NCBI GenBank assembly: GCA_017469885.1
Contig: JAFUFO010000038.1
Span: forward strand, 232,961-296,960
Reading direction: 5' to 3'
Length of the DNA: 64,000 nucleotides
DNA from: Solobacterium sp.
GTDB taxonomy: Bacteria > Bacillota_I > Bacilli_A > Erysipelotrichales > Erysipelotrichaceae
The position numbers and the translations under genes are program-made. Under the pieces are notes generated by a model, which saw only the letters and a list, made by a program, of their open reading frames with translations, ran no database searches and was not told the origin of the DNA. This document shows, piece by piece, positions 33,211-41,355 of this stretch. The first letter of the stretch is position 1. Each line of letters starts with the position of its first letter.

Positions 33211-34761
33211 TCAGACGCTTCGTACCGACTGTTTCAGATATTCGGAAATGCCGATCCGGATCATTGTGGAACGTGCGCCGTAACCGATCGCATATCCCGC
33301 TTTGGTTTCCATTACACGCACTGCGCCAAGACTCCGCAGTTTCTCTACGTTCAGCTTGTCTGCGTCATACAGGCTGATGATCAGCCGTTCGGTACCGGAA
33401 TGAATCATCTTGATGTTTTCAATTCCGCCGATTGCCTCAATCGTTCCCTGAACCACTTCATCCTTGTATCCGGTGTGGAAGAGATCCAGCGCCAGACGCT
33501 TGAAGTAAAGGCGTGTCATCAGGAAGTAGACAACAAAGGAAACGACTCCGACGACAGCGACCTGGACCAGCGTGTTGCGCATTGCGGTATTCTGCAGGTA
33601 ACTCAGGAATTCGAGGAGTGTTCCCGGCATCGCTGTAATGGTCGCTGTGCCGTGATAACTGTATCCAAGGTAGATATGCATCGCCTGGAATACGCCGTAG
33701 AGCAGTCCCATATAAAGAACATGGAACAGATACAGCAGCGGACACAGCAGCAGCAACGTGATTTCCAGCGGAAGCAGTGAACCGCTCAGAATGGAAATGC
33801 ATGCGACCACGATATAGAACATCCGCAGACGGCGGCGCTCCAGCCGGTCTGTCTGCAGGGTCTGGAATGCGAGCAGAAGACCCGGAATTGCGAAGATGTT
33901 GATGACATAGTACGGCGTGATAAAGCGACCGCTCATACCGGACAGGGATGCGGCTTCATACTGTGCGGTCCAGATGTTCACATCACCGGCAATATTCGCA
34001 CCGGCCATGGAGATCCAGGTTCCGCCGTTGGAGCCGTACCAGAACGGAGAACGGACCATGGTTCCGAGGTTCAGCGCGCTGAGCACCCGTTCCAGAATTC
34101 CATACAGCATCAGGTTGACCGGATTGGTAGTATCTCCCGAAATGTAATTGATCGCGGTAGTGATCGCATTGACCACATACGGCCATGCGACGGTAATGAC
34201 CACAGCCGCAATGGACGAAAGCACGACGGTCCGGATGACGCACCACGTATCCCGCGAGATGAAGGAGAAGAAACTGTATTCACTCCGGGTGCGGGAACGG
34301 TTATAACTGGTCAGAGTAATGACCGCAACGACGGCGGTCGCAACGATGCCGGTCTGAAGCGGATAATGCACGCCGCTGCGCACCGTGGCGCTGCCGGCGG
34401 TGGTCATCGAAAGACCCAGGATCGAAGAGTATGCGGAAGCCGGGAGATCCGGATTGCCGAAATACATCGTAATGACAAGGTAAGCAACATAGCCGGAGAT
34501 CGCCGAGATCATTGTGGTTGCGCTGCCGGCCTTGCGGGCAGACAGACGAATCAGGAAAATCAGCGGGAACTGTACCAGCAGGAAGGTGCCGATACGGCTC
34601 ATGCATTCAGCGGCAAGCTGCACAAAGTCATTGTCGATATTAATAATGTAAGAGAATGTTTCATTCGTTATGATATTTCCCAGCCCCAGCAGGAATGTTG
34701 CGAAATACAGCACGCTGATGGGAAACAGCAGCATTTCATAAAGTGAACGATAATTGCGCAT
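33211..34761 (-). CDS. PTS EIIC-like membrane protein with a degenerate EIIB domain
   Basis: 516 residues. Residues 1-430 contain about ten membrane segments in the pattern of the glucose-family EIIC permease. The last 80 residues, after AIGGIENIKMIHSGTERLIISL, align with an EIIB domain: GGxxNI, then the phosphocysteine loop, then LRSLGAVRV. In EIIB proteins that loop reads DACxTRLR, with the Cys phosphorylated by EIIA; here it is HSGTERLI, so the Cys is replaced by Gly. No EIIA is nearby. The protein therefore probably cannot carry the normal phospho-relay. It follows nadK by 15 nt. It may be a sugar-sensing or facilitator protein, or use another subunit; this is inference. Confidence 0.72.
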   Translation of the reverse strand: MRNYRSLYEMLLFPISVLYFATFLLGLGNIITNETFSYIINIDNDFVQLAAECMSRIGTFLLVQFPLIFLIRLSARKAGSATTMISAISGYVAYLVITMYFGNPDLPASAYSSILGLSMTTAGSATVRSGVHYPLQTGIVATAVVAVITLTSYNRSRTRSEYSFFSFISRDTWCVIRTVVLSSIAAVVITVAWPYVVNAITTAINYISGDTTNPVNLMLYGILERVLSALNLGTMVRSPFWYGSNGGTWISMAGANIAGDVNIWTAQYEAASLSGMSGRFITPYYVINIFAIPGLLLAFQTLQTDRLERRRLRMFYIVVACISILSGSLLPLEITLLLLCPLLYLFHVLYMGLLYGVFQAMHIYLGYSYHGTATITAMPGTLLEFLSYLQNTAMRNTLVQVAVVGVVSFVVYFLMTRLYFKRLALDLFHTGYKDEVVQGTIEAIGGIENIKMIHSGTERLIISLYDADKLNVEKLRSLGAVRVMETKAGYAIGYGARSTMIRIGISEYLKQSVRSV

Positions 34762-34776
34762 AACAGCCTCAACTTC

Positions 34777-35550
34777 CTAAAACAGGCTCTGGAGCCGGTC
34801 AAAATAGTATACATTACGTCCCTTCAGCATGCGAACCCGCTTACTGTCGGAAACGGAGATCATGATCCGCCGGGCGTTGTCCAGCGGAAAGACTTCACTG
34901 TCCGCTCCCAGCATCGCCCCCGCAAAACTCTTTGCGGTGAAGGCAATCTCCGTATCCCCGGCCATCACGAACGGGGAATTAAGCGAACGGTATTTACTGT
35001 GATGAATGCCGGCGATTTCCGTCATCTGAATCAGATTCAGGCCATCCTGGATCACCGCTCCGCCGACCGAGCGGTTGTATGCCGTGGACCCGAGCTGTGT
35101 GGAAACACACATGCCGGTCCCGCGGTAAATTTCAAACAGTGAGTTGTTCAGATACACATTCATTTCCTGGGTCCTTACCGCATTCTCGACCCGGATTTCA
35201 TTAATCCCGTAGAAGGTTTCGTGTTCGGTTTTTCCTTCCAGAATCGGATAGGAAAACTCCGTCACTCTTCCATGCACAAAGTCTGCGGCGAAAGCTTCAA
35301 AATCCGTATCCCGGTAGTCCGTATAAAACCCAAGTGTTCCGGTATGGATTCCAAAGAACTGGACCTTGTCCAGCACATCAATATATTTATGCACGGCATA
35401 GATAAAGGTTCCGTCACCGCCGATGACAAGCACCGTTTCAGGGCACGCTTCCGCAAGGGTAAATCCCTGATCCGACAGAATCCGGTTCAGGCGTTCTTTC
35501 AGTCGTTCTGATACGGCATCCGGCCGGCTGACGATCGCATAACTTGGCAT
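34777..35550 (-). CDS. nadK: NAD kinase
   Basis: 257 residues. The ATP/NAD site VIGGDGTFIYAVHKY has the GGDG motif, HTGTLGFYTD and EIRVENAV follow, STAYNRSVGG is the substrate loop and SPFVMAG the C-terminal mark. It phosphorylates NAD to NADP with ATP or polyphosphate. There is no Shine-Dalgarno: an extended -10 (TGTTATACT) ends 6 nt upstream of the ATG, so it should be translated from a leaderless mRNA. The PTS-like gene starts 15 nt after its stop. It is divergent from the YigZ gene; the two starts are 74 nt apart. Confidence 0.93.
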   Translation of the reverse strand: MPSYAIVSRPDAVSERLKERLNRILSDQGFTLAEACPETVLVIGGDGTFIYAVHKYIDVLDKVQFFGIHTGTLGFYTDYRDTDFEAFAADFVHGRVTEFSYPILEGKTEHETFYGINEIRVENAVRTQEMNVYLNNSLFEIYRGTGMCVSTQLGSTAYNRSVGGAVIQDGLNLIQMTEIAGIHHSKYRSLNSPFVMAGDTEIAFTAKSFAGAMLGADSEVFPLDNARRIMISVSDSKRVRMLKGRNVYYFDRLQSLF

Positions 35551-35556
35551 ACGAAC

Positions 35557-35565
35557 AGTATAACA
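35557..35565 (-). promoter_or_regulatory. Extended -10 promoter abutting nadK
   Basis: TGTTATACT on the minus strand; only 6 nt separate the hexamer from the ATG, too few for a Shine-Dalgarno. Confidence 0.65.
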
Positions 35566-35607
35566 CGGCGGCTATTGCACGCACGCCGCAAGTCATTGCG
35601 ATATTTC

Positions 35608-35616
35608 TGATACAAT
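35608..35616 (+). promoter_or_regulatory. Extended -10 promoter abutting the YigZ gene
   Basis: TGATACAAT ends 8 nt before the ATG at 35625 (2 nt before another in-frame ATG at 35619), leaving no room for a ribosome site. Confidence 0.65.
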
Positions 35617-35624
35617 CGATGTGT

Positions 35625-36227
35625 ATGAGACTGAAACGCACCGTCCGTTCCGAGACGGTTATAAACAAGTCCCGCTTCATCACCTGTGCCCGGCCGGTTC
35701 ATACGGAAGAAGAGGCACGGGCTTTCATTGCGGAAATCCGGAAGGAATTCCCGGACAGCACCCATGTATGCACTGCCTATGTGTTAAGTGACCGCGATAT
35801 CCAGCGGTCTTCCGACAACGGAGAGCCGGCTGGCACTGCCGGTATTCCGATTCTCGAGGCAATCCGCCATGCCGGTCTTACCGATACGTGCGTTGCGGTC
35901 GTACGTTACTTCGGCGGCATCAAGCTCGGCACCGGCGGACTGGCGCGGGCATACGGCGGCTGTACACAGACGCTGCTTAACGAGAGCCCGAAGGTGGAAG
36001 ACAAAGAAGTGACGGTATATTCCGTCACTTATCCGTATTCTTTGTCCGGTGTTCTGGAAGGCTGGATCCGCCGGGAGTATGAGGTGGTGGATTTCTTCTA
36101 TGAAGACATGGTCACCTGTCTCTTCGCATCGGATGACCCATCCGTTCCCACACAGATTCAGAATCTTTCCAAAGGCAGTGTCACTGCCGAAGAAGTACGC
36201 AGAGAACTGCGGGAAACCGACGTTTAG
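35625..36227 (+). CDS. YigZ/IMPACT-family protein
   Basis: 200 residues from the ATG at 35625; an ATG 6 nt earlier is possible but overlaps the promoter. The N-terminal UPF0029 domain has SRFITCARPVHTEEEARAFI, HVCTAYVL, RSSDNGEPAGTAGIPIL and VVRYFGGIKLGTGGLARAYG, the usual signature. The C-terminal part (DUF1949) has the shorter ferredoxin-like fold. YigZ/YvyE proteins are linked to translation control and ribosome-associated quality; E. coli YigZ is of unknown function. Leaderless promoter upstream. It ends 2 bp before the stop of the convergent lysozyme gene with no terminator between them. Confidence 0.88.
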   Translation: MRLKRTVRSETVINKSRFITCARPVHTEEEARAFIAEIRKEFPDSTHVCTAYVLSDRDIQRSSDNGEPAGTAGIPILEAIRHAGLTDTCVAVVRYFGGIKLGTGGLARAYGGCTQTLLNESPKVEDKEVTVYSVTYPYSLSGVLEGWIRREYEVVDFFYEDMVTCLFASDDPSVPTQIQNLSKGSVTAEEVRRELRETDV

Positions 36228-36229
36228 CC

Positions 36230-37096
36230 TTACTTTTTCACCATCAGGATATTCATATCAACCGCGGTTTCAATGCCGGGCACGATTCCTTCACAGGAAT
36301 ACTGCCAGATCGTAAAGGCATAGGGAAACGGCGGTTCTTTATCGTCATACCAGGCAAGCCAGAACTGCGTCTGATCCTGAATTTCATGCATACGGATCTC
36401 ATGCGTGAGAAAGCTCGCACTGCCGTAGACCAGCGGCGTATAGCCATTGTCATTCAGTGTTTTACAGAATGCGGCCGCAGCTTCCGTGCAGGCATCCTGT
36501 GTGGTATCCTTCAGCCGTCCCTCATTCCGTTCAAATTCCAGATCGAATGCGACCACATGGACCGGATAATCCTTAATCAGCTCCATGACATAATTGGCTT
36601 CTTCAACCGCTTCTTCCGCACCGTTTGCCTGGGAGAAGAAATAGACCGCGACTTCCACATCCGCATCAAGGGCACGCTGAATGTTGTCCCGGTACCCGGT
36701 ATCTTCATGCAGTTCTCCGGTCGTATGTCCCCGGTATCCCGCGCGGATAAAGGCAAATTCCACACCTGCCTCATGGACGGCATTCCAGTCAATATTGCCC
36801 TGATAATGGGAAACATCAATGCCAAGCCGGGATGTATAGGTATCGTCTTCGTACGACAAAAAGCCGTTTTCATCTTCCGTTACGTTCTGCCAGTTATAGG
36901 AATTCTTATAGGTGGGATCCGGTGTCGGCGTCGGTTCCGGTTCCACAGCCGGTTCTGACGGCGAAAAGATTTCCTGCACGACATGAACAATGCCGCTGAC
37001 AAAGACAGCCAAAACACCGACGGAAAGCACAGCCGCCAGTAACAGTGCCAGTAATCTTCCTACCCGCAGGCGGCGCCTGCGTTTCTGTTTCGCCAT
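36230..37096 (-). CDS. Membrane-anchored GH25 lysozyme-like hydrolase
   Basis: 288 residues from the ATG at 37094-37096. It starts with a strongly basic KQKRRRRLR, a membrane segment at about 12-40, a Pro/Glu/Thr linker (52-62) and a GH25 catalytic domain: RLGIDVSHYQGNIDW, EFAFIRAGYRGHT, HVVAFDLEFE (catalytic acid), and WLAWYDD and TIWQYSCEGIVPG at the end. GH25 enzymes cut the beta-1,4 bond between MurNAc and GlcNAc. It lacks wall-binding repeats, so it should work near the membrane, for example in growth or septation. A perfect extended -10 (TGCTATAAT) ends 6 nt before the ATG, so the mRNA is leaderless. Confidence 0.9.
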   Translation of the reverse strand: MAKQKRRRRLRVGRLLALLLAAVLSVGVLAVFVSGIVHVVQEIFSPSEPAVEPEPTPTPDPTYKNSYNWQNVTEDENGFLSYEDDTYTSRLGIDVSHYQGNIDWNAVHEAGVEFAFIRAGYRGHTTGELHEDTGYRDNIQRALDADVEVAVYFFSQANGAEEAVEEANYVMELIKDYPVHVVAFDLEFERNEGRLKDTTQDACTEAAAAFCKTLNDNGYTPLVYGSASFLTHEIRMHEIQDQTQFWLAWYDDKEPPFPYAFTIWQYSCEGIVPGIETAVDMNILMVKK

Positions 37097-37102
37097 GGCA
37101 GA

Positions 37103-37111
37103 ATTATAGCA
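37103..37111 (-). promoter_or_regulatory. Extended -10 promoter abutting the GH25 gene
   Basis: TGCTATAAT is a perfect extended -10; the hexamer ends 6 nt before the ATG at 37096. Confidence 0.7.
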
Positions 37112-37113
37112 TC

Positions 37114-37122
37114 TGATATACA
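37114..37122 (+). promoter_or_regulatory. Extended -10 promoter of the HAD-to-SDR operon
   Basis: TGATATACA ends 11 nt before the ATG at 37134, so the leader should be only about 5 nt. It lies 2 bp from the divergent GH25 promoter. Confidence 0.6.
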
Positions 37123-37133
37123 CTGAAAGCATT

Positions 37134-37859
37134 ATGAGAGAACGCCTGATCAACGGGGTATTTTTTGACCTTGGATGGACGCTGGAGCGTCCTGCCAGCG
37201 GAAGCTGGATGCTTACCAACCGGTTTTTTGATTATGTGCCGAAAGACGTCTTTAATGCGATCGATGAGACGCTTCGCAAAGAGGCAATGGCGCATGCCTA
37301 CCGCCCGCTCGAAGAACACCATTACACACCGACGCTGGAAGAGGAAGACCGCAAGTTCATACAGTATTTCCGCGATCTGAATGCCTTCCTGAAGCTTGGT
37401 CTGTCCGAGGAACAGATCTTCGACATCGGTCATGACCATACCTATAACTTTTCCAATTACATTCTGTTTGAATCCACGATTCCAACCCTGAAAACCCTGA
37501 AGGAGCACGGCTACCGTGTCGGTGTCATCTCCGACACCTGGCCAAGCACCGTTCCCCAGCAGAAGGAAGCCGGCACGTATGACTACTATGATTTTCTTGT
37601 GCTGAGTTTTGAACTCGGTGTGCTGAAGCCCAATCCAGGCATGTATGAAACCGCACTGGAATACATGGGCCTTCCGGCAGAACAGACGATTTATGTCGAT
37701 GATCTCACCATGAGTCTCGACAAGGCACAGACCTACGGCATCCACGGCGTATGCTCGATTGCGGATGATCCGTCCCGCATCATCACGGAATACCCGTGCG
37801 TGCGTCATCCCGGTGAAGTTATCGATCTTCTGAAGGAACTGAACGGAGGCATTCTCTGA
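37134..37859 (+). CDS. HAD-superfamily hydrolase (subfamily IA-like)
   Basis: 241 residues. Motif I reads FFDLGWTL: the nucleophile Asp is present but the second Asp is Gly, as in some haloacid-dehalogenase-like members. Motif II is VGVISDTWPS, motif III the Lys in GVLKPNPGMY, motif IV YVDDLTMSLDKA. It acts on a small phosphorylated or halogenated substrate that cannot be named. It opens an operon with DUF4230, nucleoside phosphorylase, SplB and SDR genes, all linked by overlaps or very short gaps. The start is near-leaderless. Confidence 0.82.
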   Translation: MRERLINGVFFDLGWTLERPASGSWMLTNRFFDYVPKDVFNAIDETLRKEAMAHAYRPLEEHHYTPTLEEEDRKFIQYFRDLNAFLKLGLSEEQIFDIGHDHTYNFSNYILFESTIPTLKTLKEHGYRVGVISDTWPSTVPQQKEAGTYDYYDFLVLSFELGVLKPNPGMYETALEYMGLPAEQTIYVDDLTMSLDKAQTYGIHGVCSIADDPSRIITEYPCVRHPGEVIDLLKELNGGIL

Positions 37860-38491
37860 TGCGGAAACTTCTCTGGAATCTGTTTAAGATCGCGGTCATT
37901 GTCGTAATCGCTTTCGGCATCTATGACAATTATTTCCGCACAGAACCGACCCATACAATATCCGTGGAAGATCATGGCAGCATCCTGCCGCATACAGAGG
38001 CGGAGATTTCAGATGTGGTGCTCGGTGAAAGCCGGAAGAAACAGGAACTTGTGGTTTATGAACAGGACCTTTCCGCTTCCCAGACGATCACAACCGGGAT
38101 TCTGGACCTGGATATCTTTCGTAAGACCAAGGAGATTAAATCTTACGGAACGGCGATTTATGTCGTTGACCTTTCTTCGCTGAATGAAGACGACATCAGC
38201 TATGATGCGTCCGCTTCGCTTGTGACGGTCCATGTTCCGCACGCGGCGCTCAAAACCGTTACCCTGAACGCGGAGAAGACCGAGTTCTCAGATGTGGAAC
38301 ACGGTCTGCTTACCTGGGGTGATATCAAACTGACGCCCGAACAGCAGAACCTCCTTACACAGGAACTTCAGGCAGATTCTTCCATTCTCACAAAGGCAGA
38401 TCTCAGCGCAGAAGAATCCCTGAAAGAACTGTACAGCACGGTCCTGCATACGCTTGATCCGGACCTTTCGGTCCGTGTGACATTCAGGTGA
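37859..38491 (+). CDS. DUF4230-like membrane-anchored protein
   Basis: 210 residues. A short basic N-terminus and one membrane segment at about residues 6-24 suggest an anchor, with the rest outside. The exposed part has SYGTAIYVVDLSSL, a Val-rich strand region (SLVTVHVPHAAL) and a helical end, in line with DUF4230 proteins of unknown function. Its ATG overlaps the HAD stop by 1 nt. Nothing about its role can be read beyond its place in an operon of phosphatase, nucleoside phosphorylase and DNA repair genes. Confidence 0.6.
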   Translation: MRKLLWNLFKIAVIVVIAFGIYDNYFRTEPTHTISVEDHGSILPHTEAEISDVVLGESRKKQELVVYEQDLSASQTITTGILDLDIFRKTKEIKSYGTAIYVVDLSSLNEDDISYDASASLVTVHVPHAALKTVTLNAEKTEFSDVEHGLLTWGDIKLTPEQQNLLTQELQADSSILTKADLSAEESLKELYSTVLHTLDPDLSVRVTFR

Positions 38492-38496
38492 CTGCC

Positions 38497-39321
38497 ATGC
38501 GTTACATATTTACTGCCCTGCGGAACGAAGCCGCAGATCTGATCAGAGAACTGAATCTCAAGCCGTCAGACACCGCCCTGCAGTGTTATGAAAATGACAA
38601 TACGGTCCTGACCGTGACCGGAACCGGTCCGCTGTCCGCCGCATCCGCATGCGCAGCAGTGCTGTTTTCTCATCACGTCACGGACCGCGACATTGTCATT
38701 AACGCAGGCATCGCAGCCTCAATACGAAACGGCAGAGAAAACGGACTCTATGTCATTCATAAAATTCATGACGGTTCCTCGGCTCGGGATTACTATCCCG
38801 ATCTGATTCCTGCCTCGGAATATCCGGAGGCACAGCTGATCACCGGCGCAAAGCCATACCGTGCATCGAATGCCGCAATATCATCCGGTTCGTCCGACGC
38901 GACCGTGCTGTATGACATGGAAGGTGCCGCTGTATTTCATGCGGCATCCATGTTTCTGCCGCCGCACCGCATCCGGCTGCTTAAACTGGTCAGTGATTTC
39001 GGAGAATCCGAACATATTCACTTTGACCCTGCCTGGTCTTCCCTGATTAAGAACGCTGTCCTGCAGGAATCGGAAATCATGCTGGCTGTTCCGGCACATC
39101 CGGCAAAGCAGATTCCGGACTGCGCTGAACTGGCGCAGGAACTGCATGCGACCGTTGCGATGACGCGTCGGCTCGAACAGGCTCTTTGCTACGCCGAACT
39201 GGCGGGAATTGACTGGCATGCCATCGTCATGCGGTATCGGGCAGCCGGATTCCTTCCGGCAGACCATAAAGGGGCCGGAAAACAGATTCTGGAGAAACTG
39301 ATCCATGACATTCAGGACTGA
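38497..39321 (+). CDS. Nucleoside phosphorylase / MTA-SAH nucleosidase-like protein
   Basis: 274 residues from the ATG at 38497 (AGGTGA just upstream; a GTG 9 nt earlier overlaps the preceding stop). The PNP/UDP fold is indicated by VINAGIAASIRNG and by VLYDMEGAAVF followed by LLKLVSDFGE, which hold the conserved Glu and Asp that bind ribose and base. The last 90 residues (VAMTRRLEQAL and after) are an extra helical tail not found in plain nucleosidases. It overlaps the next gene by 17 nt. Nucleobase-ribose cleavage is the family reaction. Placed next to a spore photoproduct lyase homologue, it may act on modified nucleosides; that is inference. Confidence 0.72.
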   Translation: MRYIFTALRNEAADLIRELNLKPSDTALQCYENDNTVLTVTGTGPLSAASACAAVLFSHHVTDRDIVINAGIAASIRNGRENGLYVIHKIHDGSSARDYYPDLIPASEYPEAQLITGAKPYRASNAAISSGSSDATVLYDMEGAAVFHAASMFLPPHRIRLLKLVSDFGESEHIHFDPAWSSLIKNAVLQESEIMLAVPAHPAKQIPDCAELAQELHATVAMTRRLEQALCYAELAGIDWHAIVMRYRAAGFLPADHKGAGKQILEKLIHDIQD

Positions 39322-40327
39322 ACACTTTTCTCATATTTATGTCGAGGAAGAGATCCGGGACCATCCGATGACAGCGCAGATTCTGGATCATTTTCCGCAT
39401 GCCCGCATCATTCCGATCCGGCAGTACCATGATGTCTTCTCACGGCCGAAACAGGATTATACCGTACAGAAACACGCACGGAATCTGATTCTCGCACGTC
39501 AGCACGGAACACTTCTGTATGAAGGCGCACCGGTCTGTCATTCGTTCGGACATGAACATTTCTATTACACTTCCCCTGCGCTCAACTGCCTGTCTGACTG
39601 TGAGTACTGCTGGCTGAAGGGAATGTATTCCACCGCAAATACAGTCATCTTCATCAATAATCCGGACGAATATCTCAACGCCGCAGTAAGGATTTCCGAG
39701 AGTTTTAACGAAGAGCCGGTATTCGTCTCCTTTTCCTATGAAACCGACCTGTTTCCGCTGGAGCCGCTCACCGGATTTCTGAAAAATCTGTCACTTGTCA
39801 TGCCGTTCGGCGAAACAGTTACAGCGGAAGTCCGCACCAAGTGCGCATCGCCGGAAATCATCCGCTCGCTTTCCCGCTGTGACAATCTGGTGCTCGCATT
39901 TACAGTTTCACCGCAGGAAATGATTGACCGGTATGAACATGGCACCAGTCCTCTTGCGCAGCGGCTTGCAGCGGTGAATACCGCACTGGAATGCGGATTC
40001 CCGGTCCGGCTCTGCTTTGACCCGATGATTCTGTTTCCCGGCTGGCGGAATGCATATGCGGGAATGCTGGAAACAATACGGAAGACCGTGGATCTGTCTG
40101 CCGTTACCGATTTCTCCATCGGCTCCTACCGGCAGTCCGATCAGTATCAGAAACGAATGCGGAGCCGCTTTCCAGACAGCGCAGTCGTCCAGTATCCATA
40201 TGAAGTTCATAACGGTTACTGCATGTATCCGGACCGTCTTCGCATTGAACTGGAAAACGGATTCCGTGACATGCTTGCACAATACACGGAACCGAAGAGG
40301 ATCTTTCTTCTGAAGGAGGAACAATGA
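39305..40327 (+). CDS. splB: Spore photoproduct lyase-family radical SAM enzyme
   Basis: 340 residues. The radical SAM motif CLSDCEYCWLKG gives CX3CX2C for the 4Fe-4S cluster, preceded by FYYTSPALN. The following FVSFSYETDLFPLEPLTGFL and VTAEVRTKCAS resemble the SplB segments that read CTSD and RTKS. The position of the H-atom-donor Cys (141 in B. subtilis) appears to be Tyr or Ser here, while a Cys occurs in RTKCAS. SPL repairs the 5-thyminyl-dihydrothymine dimer in spore DNA using S-adenosylmethionine. The family is clear; whether it repairs the classical lesion is open because of that change. It overlaps the upstream gene by 17 nt and the downstream SDR by 4 nt. Confidence 0.78.
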   Translation: MTFRTEHFSHIYVEEEIRDHPMTAQILDHFPHARIIPIRQYHDVFSRPKQDYTVQKHARNLILARQHGTLLYEGAPVCHSFGHEHFYYTSPALNCLSDCEYCWLKGMYSTANTVIFINNPDEYLNAAVRISESFNEEPVFVSFSYETDLFPLEPLTGFLKNLSLVMPFGETVTAEVRTKCASPEIIRSLSRCDNLVLAFTVSPQEMIDRYEHGTSPLAQRLAAVNTALECGFPVRLCFDPMILFPGWRNAYAGMLETIRKTVDLSAVTDFSIGSYRQSDQYQKRMRSRFPDSAVVQYPYEVHNGYCMYPDRLRIELENGFRDMLAQYTEPKRIFLLKEEQ

Positions 40328-41019
40328 GTCAGATTGCATTGGTAACCGGAGCGTCTTCCGGCATCGGACAGGCCATCGCACAGCGCCTGCTGGAACATGG
40401 CTATGAAGTATATGGTATCGGCCGTGATTTTTCTGCATGTACATTTACCGAACACACGCAGTTTCATAAAGTGGTTCTGGATCTTCTGGATACTCCTGCC
40501 CTGCTTGCCTTTCTGAAAACATTGCCGAAAGAGGATCTTTCGGTTCTGATCAACAGCGCAGGATGCGCATGGTACGGCCCGCATGAAACGCTTTCCGTTG
40601 AAGCCATTCAGACAATGACGCGCGTGAATCTGGAGACACCGATTCTGTTATGCGGAAAACTACTGCGGCCGCTCAAACAGAATCACGGAACCATCATCAA
40701 TATCGCAAGTGTTACCGCACTTGAGACAAGCACGCACGGCGCTGCCTACGGTGCGCTGAAAGCCGGGCTTGTGCACTTCAGCCGCACCCTGTTTGAAGAA
40801 CACCGCAAAAGCGGACTCAAGGTGTCGGTAATCCTGCCGGATATAACGGATACTGCGCTGTACCGAAACGCAGATTTCGGTCCGGACCTCTCAGAGGGCG
40901 CTTATCTTTCTCCGGAGGACACCGCTGATGCGGTCATGAGTGTACTTACTGCCCGGGAAGGAACCGTTCTCAGTGAGATCGTGCTGCGTCCGCAGTTCCA
41001 TCGAATCCGCCGGAAATAA
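40324..41019 (+). CDS. Short-chain dehydrogenase/reductase
   Basis: 231 residues. Rossmann start VTGASSGIGQAIAQRL (NAD(P) glycine loop), NSAGC at strand 4, the catalytic Ser near IASVTAL, and YGALKAGL with the Tyr-X3-Lys pair. Classical SDRs oxidise or reduce alcohols and sugars with NAD(P). The substrate is unknown. It is the last gene of the HAD-DUF4230-phosphorylase-SplB operon and overlaps splB by 4 nt. No terminator is seen between its stop and the small gene that follows. Confidence 0.87.
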   Translation: MSQIALVTGASSGIGQAIAQRLLEHGYEVYGIGRDFSACTFTEHTQFHKVVLDLLDTPALLAFLKTLPKEDLSVLINSAGCAWYGPHETLSVEAIQTMTRVNLETPILLCGKLLRPLKQNHGTIINIASVTALETSTHGAAYGALKAGLVHFSRTLFEEHRKSGLKVSVILPDITDTALYRNADFGPDLSEGAYLSPEDTADAVMSVLTAREGTVLSEIVLRPQFHRIRRK

Positions 41020-41139
41020 CAGTTCTGCTCATTTGGTGCCCAAGCACTGTCATACTGATTTTTCAAGCATTGTTTTGAAATTTTTTTGCGGTAGGATGTT
41101 TTCCGGAAGGCAAAACAGAACAGGATGGAGAACAACACT

Positions 41140-41250
41140 ATGGACGCAGAAATCACCAGAGAGGAACCGACAGTCGTACTGGACTGGGAGGTTTCCCGCT
41201 CGCTTACCAGCGAAGAACTTGAAGAGGTGACCGCGGAAATCCGTTTCTGA
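41140..41250 (+). CDS. Tiny acidic peptide gene, 36 residues
   Basis: The reading is MDAEITREEPTVVLDWEVSR plus LTSEELEEVTAEIRF-type text (a 36-residue peptide, nine of them Glu). GGAG lies 9 nt before the ATG; an ATG 15 nt upstream could extend it by five residues. A possible promoter (TTGTTT, 16 nt, TAGGAT) lies in front and a strong terminator behind, so it looks like a real transcription unit. LTSEELEEVTAE recalls the LSxEELxxI pattern of double-glycine leader peptides, but no GG and no core follow. No database family recognised by eye. Confidence 0.5.
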   Translation: MDAEITREEPTVVLDWEVSRSLTSEELEEVTAEIRF

Positions 41251-41269
41251 TTTCCTTTCGCCGCACTGT

Positions 41270-41302
41270 AAAAAAGAGAATTCGCGCGAACTCTCTTTTT
41301 TT
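41270..41302. terminator. Bidirectional terminator between the tiny peptide gene and the subtilase gene
   Basis: A stem of nine positions (GAGAATTCG with CGAACTCTC, one mismatch) flanked by A6 and T7 runs, so it can stop both the plus-strand peptide gene and the minus-strand surface operon. Confidence 0.82.
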
Positions 41303-41355
41303 CTGCCTTTTCGGGCTTTGCGTTATCCGGCAAAGGACACAGTCAGATATTCGTT

